Origin: Eleginops maclovinus
Lineage: Eukaryota > Chordata > Actinopteri > Perciformes > Eleginopidae
Assembly (NCBI RefSeq): GCF_036324505.1
Contig: NC_086354.1
Span: forward strand, 26,027,961-26,091,960
Length of the DNA stretch: 64,000 nt
Direction of reading: 5' to 3'
Part shown: positions 1-12,200 of the stretch, one piece after another
How the letters are laid out: the number at the start of each line of letters is the position of its first letter
Numbering within the stretch: the first letter of the stretch is position 1
Notes under the pieces: generated by a model
Told to the model about the DNA's origin: nothing
Database searches by the model: none
Seen by the model: only the letters and a program-made list of their open reading frames with translations
Translations under genes and position numbers: made by a program

Positions 1-59
1 TGTATAAACATTTGTGAAAGCAGAGTGGGGAGGGGGGGGAGTCAACTGCTGAGAGATGT

Positions 60-173
60 GCTACTATTGGTTCCCAGTGATGCAGGGAGGTGGGAGCTAA
101 GCTCTGATTGGCTGCGAGGAGAATAAAAAGAGAGACCCTTTTTATTCTTCTGCAGAAACGGTCTACAGCTCAG
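60..173 (+). promoter_or_regulatory. impa1: Putative promoter and non-coding exon 1 of impa1 copy 1
   Basis: Two inverted CCAAT boxes (ATTGG at 66-70 and 107-111) precede a TATA-like AATAAAAAG at 122-130. A donor-like CAG|GTGAGAT at 171-175 suggests a short untranslated first exon ending at 173. It would splice to the acceptor CCTCAG at 272-277, upstream of the start codon at 294. The motifs are read directly; promoter function is inferred. Confidence 0.5.
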
Positions 174-293
174 GTGAGATGCTTTTCCTCGTGCTACTAT
201 ATCAAATATTTATACTTCTCCATTAATTGTGTTTTCTCCTCCCCAGTGTTCTTCCTCCTCTTCCTCCTCCTCCTCAGGTGTCTCCTCTTCATC

Positions 294-3200
294 ATGTCTG
301 ATTGGACTGACTGTCTGGATTTCGGTGTCTCCATTGCCAAGCAGGCCGCTGAGGTGAGTCACATGGACCAATCACAGCTGTATGGGGTCAGATCTCATAA
401 TACACAAATGCACACAGAAGGATTCACACTTTGTATTTCAGGATCCACACAAACGTTGTTCAATGCACACACAAATGTGCTCCGTTTCACATACATGTAA
501 ATAAAATCCAAATACAGAACAGAGTTTAACATGTGTATTTTTGATCCACACACATCTGTTTCCGTGTCAAACCGCTGAACCTGCACACACACCGCTCTGT
601 GCATGGATCGCTGTGCACTCCTGTGTGGGTTTTTTGAGACTCCTCTAACGCTCACCCAATTCGTCATCGTAATGTTTTCTGTCTGTAGCCAATCAGATGT
701 CTCCTCCATTCTAAGCCAATCACATGAGCGCGCCCCCACGAGGGTATGGTTTCTTGCGTTCGTGACGTAGCGCTTCATAAAGGCATTTTGCGCCGTCCGG
801 AGCTGACAGGTCAACTTCAGCATGGCGACTAACAAGTGTGAGAGATAAGTGTCTCTGCGTGAAGGACTCAATATGATTTAGGTATGAATTCATGTGACGT
901 TAGTGATGTGTTTCTGTTAGCATGGAAGTTATAAAGGTGGCAAGTTAGCTATATAATGCTAATAGCATCAAAATTACACATGTTAAACTCTTTTCTGTAT
1001 TTGGATTTTATTTACATGTATGTGAAACGGAACACATCTGTGTGTGCATTGAACAACGTTTGTGTGGATCCTGAAATACAAGTGTGAATCCTTCTGTGTG
1101 CATTTGTGTATTATGAGACGGATCTGACCCCATACAGCTCAGCTCGAAGAAACTGTGTATCCTGGTTACAATAAGTGAAGATTGGTTAATCCTTATTAAC
1201 TCTTATTAACCCTTATGAACTCTTATGAACTCTTATGAACTCTTATTAACTCTTATGAACTCTTATGAACTCTTATGAACTCTTATTAACTCTTATGAAC
1301 TCTTATGAACTCTTATTAACTCTTATGAACTCTTATTAACTCTTATGAACTCTTATGAACTCTTATTAACTCTTATGAACTCTTATGAACTCTTATTAAC
1401 CCTTATGAACTCTTATGAACTCTTATGAACTCTTATGAACTCTTATGAACTCTTGTCAACTCTTGTCAACTCTTATTAACTCTTATGAACTCTTATTAAC
1501 TCTTATTAACTCTTATGAACTCTTATGAACTCTTATGAACTCTTATTAACTCTTATGAACTCTTATTAACCCTTATGAACTCTTATGAACTCTTATGAAC
1601 TCTTATGAACTCTTATGAACTCTTGTCAACTCTTGTCAACTCTTATTAACTCTTATGAACTCTTATTAACTCTTATTAACTCTTATGAACTCGTGTCAAC
1701 TCTTATGAACTCGTGTCAACTCTTATTACCTTTTGTCAACTCTTATGAATTTTTGTCAACTCTTATTACCTTTTGTCAACTCTTATTACCTTTTGTCAAC
1801 TCTTATGAACTTTTGTCAACTCTTATGAACTCTTATGAAATTGTGTCAACTCTTATGAACTCGTGTCAACTCTTATTACCTTTTGTCAACTCTTATGAAC
1901 TTTTGTCAACTCTTATGAACTCTTATGAACTCTTATGAACTCGTGTCAACTCTTATGAACTCGTGTCAACTCTTATTAACTCTTATGAACTCGTGTCAAC
2001 TCTTATTACCTTTTGTCAACTCTTATGAACTTTTGTCAACTCTTATGAACTCTTATGAACTCTTATGAACTCGTGTCAACTCTTATGAACTCGTGTCAAC
2101 TCTTATGAACTCTTATGAACTCGTGTCAACTCTTATGAACTTTTGTCAACTCTTATGAACTCTTATGAACTCTTATGAACTCTTATGAACTCTTATGAAC
2201 TCTTATGAACTTTTGTCAACTCTTATGAACTTTTGTCAACTCTTATGAACTCTTATGAACTCTTATGAACTCTTATGAACTCGTGTCAACTCTTATGAAC
2301 TCGTGTCAACTCTTATGAACTCTTATTAACTTGTGTCAACTCTTATGAACTCTTATTACCTTTTGTCAGCTCTTATGAACTCTTATTAACTCTTATTAAC
2401 TCTTATTAACTCTTATGAACTCGTGTCAACTCTTATGAACTCTTATTAACTCGTGTCAACTCTTATTAACTCTTATGAACTCGTGTTAACTCTTATGAAC
2501 TCTTGTCAACTCTTATGAACTCTTGTCAACTCTTATGAACTCTTATGAACTCTTATTAACTCTTATTAACTCTTATGAACTCTTATTAACTCGTGTCAAC
2601 TCTTATTAACTCTTATGAACTTGTGTCAACTCTTATTAACTCTTATGAACTCTTATTAACTCTTATTAACTCTTATGAACTCTTATTAACTTGTGTCAAC
2701 TCTTATTAACTCTTATGAACTTGTGTCAACTCTTATTAACTCTTATGAACTCTTATTAACTCTTATTAACTCTTATGAACTCTTATTAACTCGTGTCAAC
2801 TCTTATGAACTCTTATTAACTCGTGTCAACTCTTATTAACTCTTATGAACTCGTGTTAACTCTTATGAACTCTTGTCAACTCTTATGAACTCTTGTCAAC
2901 TCTTATGAACTCTTATGAACTCGTGTCAACTCTTATGAACTCTTATTAACTCGTGTCAACTCTTATTAACTCTTATGAACTTGTGTCAACTCTTATGAAC
3001 TTGTGTCAACTCTTATTAACTCGTGTCAACTCTTATGAACTCTTGTCAACTCTTATGAACTCTTGTCAACTCTTATGAACTCTTATGAACTCGTGTCAAC
3101 TCTTATGAACTCTTATTAACTCGTGTCAACTCTTATGAACTCTTATTAACTCGTGTCAACTCTTATGAACTCTTATTAACTCGTGTCAACTCTTATGAAC

Positions 3201-6200
3201 TCTTATTAACTCTTATGAACTCTTATTAACTCTTATGAACTCTTATTAACTCGTGTCAACTCTTATTAACTCTTATGAACTTGTGTCAACTCTTATGAAC
3301 TTGTGTCAACTCTTATTAACTCTTATGAACTCTTATGAACTCGTGTCAACTCTTGTCAACTCTTATGAACTCTTATGAACTCTTGTCAACTCTTGTCAAC
3401 TCTTATGAACTCTTATGAACTCTTATGAACTCTTATGAACTCTTATGAACTCTTATTAACTCGTGTCAACTCTTATTAACTCTTATGAACTTTTATTAAC
3501 TCTTATGAACTCTTATGAACTCGTGTCAACTCTTATGAACTCGTGTCAACTCTTATTAACTCTTATGAACTCTTATGAACTCTTATGAACTCGTGTCAAC
3601 TCTTATTAACTCTTATGAACTCTTATGAACTTTTGTCAACTCTTATTAACTCTTATGAACTTTTGTCAACTCTTATGAACTCTTATTAACTCTTGTCAAC
3701 TCTTATGAACTCGTGTCAACTCTTATTAACTCTTATGAACTTTTATTAACTCTTATGAACTCTTATGAACTCGTGTCAACTCTTATGAACTCGTGTCAAC
3801 TCTTATTAACTCTTATGAACTCTTATGAACTCTTATGAACTCGTGTCAACTCTTATTAACTCTTATGAACTCTTATGAACTTGTGTCAACTCTTATGAAC
3901 TCTTATGAAATTGTGTCAACTCTTATTACCTTTTGTCAACTCTTATTACCTTTTGTCAACTCTTATGAACTCTTATGAACTCTTGTCAACTCTTATTACC
4001 TTTTGTCAACTCTTATTACCTTTTGTCAACTCTTATGAATTTTTGTCAACTCTTATTACCTTTTGTCAACTCTTATGAACTCGTGTCAACTCTTATTAAC
4101 TCTTATGAACTTTTGTCAACTCTTATGAACTCTTATGAACTCGTGTCAACTCTTATGAACTCGTGTCAACTCTTATGAACTCTTATGAACTCGTGTCAAC
4201 TCTTATGAACTTTTGTCAACTCTTATGAACTCTTATGAACTCTTATGAACTCGTGTCAACTCTTATGAACTCGTGAAAACTCTTATGAACTCTTATTAAC
4301 TTGTGTCAACTCTTATGAACTCTTATTACCTTTTGTCAACTCTTATGAACTCTTGTCAGCTCTTATGAACTCTTATTAACTTGTGTCAACTCTTATTAAC
4401 TCTTATGAACTTGTGTCAACTCTTATGAACTTGTGTCAACTCTTATTAACTCGTGTCAACTCTTATGAACTCTTGTCAACTCTTATGAACTCTTATGAAC
4501 TCGTGTCAACTCTTATGAACTCTTATTAACTCGTGTCAACTCTTATGAACTCTTATTAACTCGTGTCAACTCTTATGAACTCTTATTAACTCTTATGAAC
4601 TCTTATTAACTCGTGTCAACTCTTATGAACTCTTGTCAACTCTTGTCAACTCTTATGAACTCTTATGAACTCGTGTCAACTCTTATGAACTCTTATGAAC
4701 TCTTATGAACTCTTATGAACTCTTGTCAACTCTTGTCAACTCTTATGAACTCTTGTCAACTCTTATGAACTTTTATTAACTCTTATGAACTCTTATGAAT
4801 TTTTGTCAACTCTTATTAACTCTTATGAACTTTTATTAACTCTTATGAACTCTTATGAACTCGTGTCAACTCTTATGAACTCGTGTCAACTCTTATTAAC
4901 TCTTATGAACTTGTGTCAACTCTTATGAACTCGTGTCAACTCTTATTACCTTTTGTCAACTCTTATGAACTCTTATGAATTTTTGTCAACTCTTATTAAC
5001 TCTTATGAACTTTTATTAACTCTTATGAACTCTTATGAACTCGTGTCAACTCTTATGAACTCGTGTCAACTCTTATTAACTCTTATGAACTCTTATGAAC
5101 TTGTGTCAACTCTTATGAACTCTTATGAAATTGTGTCAACTCTTATTACCTTTTGTCAACTCTTATGAACTCTTGTCAACTCTTATTACCTTTTGTCAAC
5201 TCTTATTACCTTTTGTCAACTCTTATGAATTTTTGTCAACTCTTATGAACTTTTGTCAACTCTTATGAACTCTTATGAACTCGTGTCAACTCTTATGAAC
5301 TTGTGTCAACTCTTATGAACTCTTATGAACTCTTATGAACTTTTGTCAACTCTTATGAACTCTTATGAACTCTTATGAACTCGTGTCAACTCTTATTACC
5401 TTTTGTCAACTCTTATGAATTTTTGTCAACTCTTATGAACTCGTGTCAACTCTTATGAACTCTTATGAACTCTTGTCAACTCTTATGAACTTTTGTCAAC
5501 TCTTATGAACTCTTATGAACTCGTGTCAACTCTTATTAACTCTTATGAACTTTTATTAACTCTTATGAACTCTTATGAACTCGTGTCAACTCTTATGAAC
5601 TCGTGTCAACTCTTATTAACTCTTATGAACTCTTATGAACTCTTATGAACTCGTGTCAACTCTTATTAACTCTTATGAACTCTTATGAACTTTTGTCAAC
5701 TCTTATTAACTCTTATGAACTTTTGTCAACTCTTATGAACTCTTATTAACTCTTGTCAACTCTTATGAACTCGTGTCAACTCTTATTAACTCTTATGAAC
5801 TTTTATTAACTCTTATGAACTCTTATGAACTCGTGTCAACTCTTATGAACTCGTGTCAACTCTTATTAACTCTTATGAACTCTTATGAACTCTTATGAAC
5901 TCGTGTCAACTCTTATTAACTCTTATGAACTCTTATGAACTTGTGTCAACTCTTATGAACTCTTATGAAATTGTGTCAACTCTTATTACCTTTTGTCAAC
6001 TCTTATTACCTTTTGTCAACTCTTATGAACTCTTATGAACTCTTGTCAACTCTTATTACCTTTTGTCAACTCTTATTACCTTTTGTCAACTCTTATGAAT
6101 TTTTGTCAACTCTTATTACCTTTTGTCAACTCTTATGAACTCGTGTCAACTCTTATGAACTTTTGTCAACTCTTATGAACTCTTATGAACTCTTATGAAC

Positions 6201-9200
6201 TCGTGTCAACTCTTATGAACTCGTGTCAACTCTTATGAACTCTTATGAACTCGTGTCAACTCTTATGAACTTTTGTCAACTCTTATGAACTCTTATGAAC
6301 TCTTATGAACTCTTATGAACTCGTGTCAACTCTTATGAACTCGTGAAAACTCTTATGAACTCTTATTAACTTGTGTCAACTCTTATGAACTCTTATTACC
6401 TTTTGTCAACTCTTATGAACTCTTGTCAGCTCTTATGAACTCTTATTAACTTGTGTCAACTCTTATTAACTCTTATGAACTTGTGTCAACTCTTATGAAC
6501 TTGTGTCAACTCTTATTAACTCGTGTCAACTCTTATGAACTCTTGTCAACTCTTATGAACTCTTATGAACTCGTGTCAACTCTTATGAACTCTTATTAAC
6601 TCGTGTCAACTCTTATGAACTCTTATTAACTCGTGTCAACTCTTATGAACTCTTATTAACTCTTATGAACTCTTATTAACTCGTGTCAACTCTTATGAAC
6701 TCTTGTCAACTCTTGTCAACTCTTATGAACTCTTATGAACTCGTGTCAACTCTTATGAACTCTTATGAACTCTTATGAACTCTTATGAACTCTTATGAAC
6801 TCGTGTCAACTCGTGTCAACTCTTATGAACTCTTATTAACTCGTGTCAACTCTTATGAACTCTTATTAACTCGTGTCAACTCTTATGAACTCTTATTAAC
6901 TCGTGTCAACTCTTATGAACTCTTATCAACTCGTGTCAACTCTTATTAACTCTTATTAACTCTTATTAACTCTTATGAACTCTTATTAACTCGTGTCAAC
7001 TCGTGTCAACTCTTATGAACTCTTATTAACTCGTGTCAACTCTTATGAACTCTTATTAACTCGTGTCAACTCTTATGAACTCTTATTAACTCGTGTCAAC
7101 TCTTATGAACTCTTATTAACTCGTGTCAACTCTTATGAACTCTTATTAACTCGTGTCAACTCTTATGAACTCTTATGAACTCTTATGAACTCTTATTAAC
7201 TCTTATGAACTCTTATGAACTCGTGGCCATGTGTTTCAGATTGTCCTGGCTGCCTTCCAGCTGCAGAAGGAGGTGCAATTAAAGAGCTCTCCGGCTGACC
7301 TGGTGACGGAGACAGACCAACGAGTCGAAAAGATCCTGATCTCTGCCATCAGGGACAGATACCCTCTGCACAGGTGATCCTCAATATACCTCAAATATAC
7401 TCAAGTGATACTTCGGACAGGAAGTGAGCAGACAGGAAGTGAAGGTGACCTCTTCCTGCCCTCAGGTTCATCGGGGAGGAGTCTGTGGCGGCAGGTGAGC
7501 GAGTCGATCTAAGCAATGACCCCACCTGGATCATCGACCCCATCGACGGGACCGTCAACTTCGTGCACCGGTGAGAGTCGTTGTTATTGATGTTTATTGA
7601 CGTTCATTGTTATTTATAAAGTCCTGTTTATTCATATATAAATAAATCCGCTGCAGCTTCAGATCCAGGCCTCGTGTATACCTATATTTATATCTACAGT
7701 ACACACAATATACATATATATAAACACGCTGTAAATATATATCTACAAAGATCTCTCACCACCCTGATGCTTCTTGATTCCGGTTTCCTGACAGGTTTCC
7801 CTTTGTTGCCATCTCCATCGCATTCACAGCCAAAAAGCAGGTAAACCCACCTGTTCGTTGAAGGGGGGTTGTTGTTGTTGTTGTTTTTAATACTGTTGTT
7901 GTTTTTATGCTGTTGTTGTTGGTGTTTTTATGCTGTTGTTGTTGTTGGTGTTTTTATGCTGTTGTTGTTGTTGTTGTTGTTGGTGGTGTTTTTTTGTTGT
8001 TGTTGGTGTTTTTATGCTGTTGTTGGTGTTTTTATGCTGTTGTTGTTGTTGTTGGTGTTTTTATGTTGTTGCTGTTGTTGGTGTTTTTATGCTGTTGTTG
8101 TTGTTGTTGGTGTTTTTATGCTGTTGTTGTTGGTGTTGGTGTTTTTATGCTGTTGTTGTTGTTGCTGTTGTTGGTGGTGTTTTTGTTGTTGTTGTTGGTG
8201 TTTTTATGCTGTTGTTGTTGTTGGTGTTTTTATGCTGTTGTTGTTGTTGTTGGTGTTTTTATGCTGTTGTTGTTGGTGTTGGTGTTTTTATGCTGTTGTT
8301 GGTGTTGGTGTTTTTATGCTGTTGTTGTTGTTGTTGTTGGTGTTTTTATGCTGTTGTTGTTGTTGTTGTTGGTGGTGTTTTTTTGTTGTTGTTGTTGGTG
8401 TTTTTATGCTGTTGTTGTTGTTGGTGTTTTTATGCTGTTGTTGGTGTTTTTATGCTGTTGTTGTTGTTGTTGGTGTTTTTATGTTGTTGCTGTTGTTGTT
8501 GTTGTTGGTGTTTTTATGCTGTTGTTGTTGTTGTTGTTGGTGGTGTTTTTTGTTGTTGTTGTTGGTGTTTTTATGCTGTTGTTGTTGTTGGTGTTTTTAT
8601 GCTGTTGTTGTTGTTGGTGTTTTTATGCTGTTGTTGTTGGTGTTTTTATGCTGTTGTTGTTGTTGGTGTTTTTATGCTGTTGTTGTTGTTGTTGGTGTTT
8701 TTATGCTGTTGTTGTTGTTGTTGGTGTTGGTGTTTTTATGCTGTTGTTGTTGTTGTTGGTGTTTTTATGCTGTTGTTGTTGTTGGTGTTTTTATGCTGTT
8801 GTTGTTGGTGTTTTTATGCTGTTGTTGTTGTTGTTGGTGTTTTTTATGCTGTTGTTGTTGTTGTTGGTGTTTTTATGCTGTTGTTGTTGTTGTTGGTGTT
8901 GGTGTTTTTATGCTGTTGTTGTTGTTGGTGTTTTTGGTGGTGTTTTTTTGTTGTTGTTGTTGGTGTTTTTATGCTGTTGTTGTTGTTGTTGGTGTTTTTA
9001 TGTTGTTGCTGTTGTTGGTGTTTTTATGCTGTTGTTGTTGTTGTTGGTGTTGTTGTTGGTGTTTTTATGCTGTTGTTGTTGTTGTTGTTTTTATGCTGTT
9101 TGTGTTGTTGTTGGTGTTTTTATGCTGTTGTTGTTGTTGGTGTTGGTGTTTTTATGCTGTTGTTGTTGTTGTTGGTGTTTTTATGCTGTTGTTGTTGGTG

Positions 9201-12200
9201 TTTTTATGCTGTTGTTGTTGTTGGTGTTTTTATGCTGTTGTTGTTGTTGTTGTTGGTGTTTTTATGCTGTTGTTGTTGTTGGTGTTTTTATGCTGTTGTT
9301 GTTGTTGGTGTTTTTATGCTGTTGTTGTTGTTGTTGGTGTTTTTATGCTGTTGTTGTTGTTGTTGGTGTTTTTATGCTGTTGTTGTTGTTGTTGTTGGTG
9401 TTTTTATGCTGTTGTTGTTGTTGTTGTTGGTGTTTTTATGCTGTTGTTGTTGTTGTTGGTGTTTTATGCTGTTGTTGTTGTTGTTGGTGTTTTTATGCTG
9501 TTGTTGTTGTTGTTGGTGTTTTTATGCTGTTGTTGTTGTTGGTGTTTTTATGCTGTTGTTGTTGTTGGTGTTTTTATGCTGTTGTTGTTGTTGTCAGACG
9601 GAATTTGGGATAGTGTACAGCTTGGTGGAGGACAAACTGTTTCACGCTCAGAGAGGAAAAGGCGCATTCCTGAACGGAGAGAAGCTGCAGGCCTCCGGAC
9701 AGAAAGGTGACATCACTCCCCTGCACCATCACTCCCTGCTCCATCACTCCCCTGCACCATCACTCCCCTACACCATCACTCCCCTACATCATAACACAGC
9801 TGCACCATCACTCCCCTGCTCCATCACTCCCCTGCACCATCACTCCCCTACATCATAACACAGCTGCACCATCACTCCCCTGCTCCATCACTCCCCTACA
9901 CCATCACTCCCCTACATCATAACACAGCTGCACCATCACTCCCCTGCTCCATCACTACCCTGCACCATCACTCCCCTACACCAGTGTTTCTCAAACTTTT
10001 TCAGACCAAGGACCACTTAACCAATAAAAAAATACTCACGGACCACCTAACTCCCCCAATATCCCGAAACAAGATTCAAGATTCAAGAAGCTTTATTAAT
10101 CCCGAGGGAAATTGAGGTGCAACAGTTCAATACAAAGAAGGAAGGAGAAATATACACTAAATATAAACTAGAATAAATACAATAGGCCTGCTTACTACTC
10201 CAACAGCATATTACAAATGACAGCCTAATAATGACAGCTTTATGTGAGCTTCTCTATATCGCTCGTTCACACATTAAATCAACAATACAAATACAACTAC
10301 GGATTCTACAAGCATTTCGTTCACATGCGATTTAAACGGTAAATGCTGATAGATTTTACACATCATATGAAACAGAGACTACATTTATTACTGAGTTTAT
10401 GTCCGAGCGAACAGAGAGATACGCAAAATGCACCGCATTTAGTACGACACAAACTTCTGCTGTGTATTTTCAAAAATAAAACACAGTAACACTATGGCTG
10501 CAGGCCCAAGTTTAACAATAAACACAAGGTCATTATTTACACTGTTACATTTACAAATAGCATTGTTTACTCACTCATACACTGCGTGTTTCTGTTGCTA
10601 CCTAATGGGAGGAATGGTGCTGCTTGTGCTGAGACATCAGTGAAACAATGTCTGGATCCAAACTGGAGAGTTTTAGTCTCATATCACAGTCCACATTGAT
10701 CCTGTTACGCTGCTTTCTTTTCAGACCAACAAGTGTAGAAAAACCAACTTCACAGTTGTAGGTGGTTGGAAACGGCATCAACAGTTTCAGAGCAGCGTCA
10801 GCCAGCTCTGGGTGCTCAGGCTGGACGTGGACCCAAAAGTCCGTCAAGCTTTTCTCTCTGAAAGTTGTCTTCAGTGTCCCATCAGATGCGATGTCCACAA
10901 GGCTGTCAACCTGTCTTGATGGGAGCTTGGAACTGACGTGTTCGATGTGCGTTTTGTCCCCAAATGGATTCCTGATCCACTCATAGCCTGCATCTAGTTC
11001 TGGGAAATATCTTCCCAGCTGAAAGTGAAGGCCTTGCAGCTGTTCCTTGAAGACTGCAACTGTGCCGCCGTCCAGCTCTTCTTCTGCAGCGAGGAGAAAA
11101 TCCACAAGCGTCGGAAAACAGTCAAACTCCTGGCGATCCAGACGAACACACCACAATTCCATCTTGAGGCGTGCAGCTTTAATGTTGTCCTGCACATTGA
11201 AGGCGGTGACGGCTTTTCCCTGCAGTGCTAAGTTCAAAGCATTGAGTGCGCTAAAGACATCGGCCAGGTATGCCAATTTTGAGAGCCACTGGAAATCATG
11301 CAGTCTGTCATACAGTTCATCAGTATGATGCAAGAATAACATCACCTCATCGCGCAGTTCAAATAGAGGGTGAGAACTTTCCCACGCGACAGCCAACGAA
11401 CTTCAGTATGGAAAAGCAGTTTTGTGTGTTCACTTCCCATTTCATCACACAGAGCTTTAAAAAGACGTGTGTTCAGTGCTTTGGTTTTTATTGTATTAAC
11501 AATTTTCACAGACTCGTCCAGTACTGATTTGAGGCATGGTGGCATTTTTTTCACAGCCAGCTGTTCTCTGTGAATGCAACAGTGTGTTGCTGTGGCGCAA
11601 GGTGCAACTGCGCGCTGCCAGTCCCTTGTGTTTCCCAGTCATTGCAGTTGCACCATCTGTGCAAATACCAACACATCGTGTCCAGTCGATATTATTCTGC
11701 AGGATGAAATCGTTGACTGAGTCAAAAATGGCTTCCCCTGTGGAGTTGGTCGGCAGGGAACGACAAAACAGAAATTCATCCTGCACACCACCATCATAAA
11801 TGTACCTTACAAAACACAGCAGATTTCTCATTCACGATATCAGTTGACTATGAGTTGCAGTGTGAAAAACTGGCTTTGGCGTAAACGTGTGATCAGCTGA
11901 TCTTTCACATTTTCGGCCATGGCTGTTATTCGCCGCTGGACAGTATCATTTGAGAGGGGGACCCTGTTAATTTCGTCGCTTGCTTTCTCCCCAAACAATA
12001 CATTAGCCATAACCTTGGCAGCTGGTTTGACTACATTCTCACCTATCGAATGAGGTTTCCCTGTTTTTGCGATGAGAAGGGATACCCTGTATGATGCCTC
12101 TGTAGCCTTCGCATTTTCCCCCGTCGCAAAAAAATGTGAGGGCACCTTCGTCATGTGTTTTCTAAGTTCATCACGTTTTCTCTCAAACAATGCTAAAGGT

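Noticed and set aside
395..871. 158-codon - strand frame at the window start, and the 130-codon + strand frame at 108-500
   Set aside because: The first lies within the inverted-repeat element. The second runs through promoter, intron and exon 1 in the wrong frame. Neither shows domain or codon signal.
7869..9858. Three overlapping 570-640-codon Cys/Val/Leu-rich frames
   Set aside because: All three forward frames are open because the sequence is GTT repeat. It lies between impa1 exons 4 and 5.
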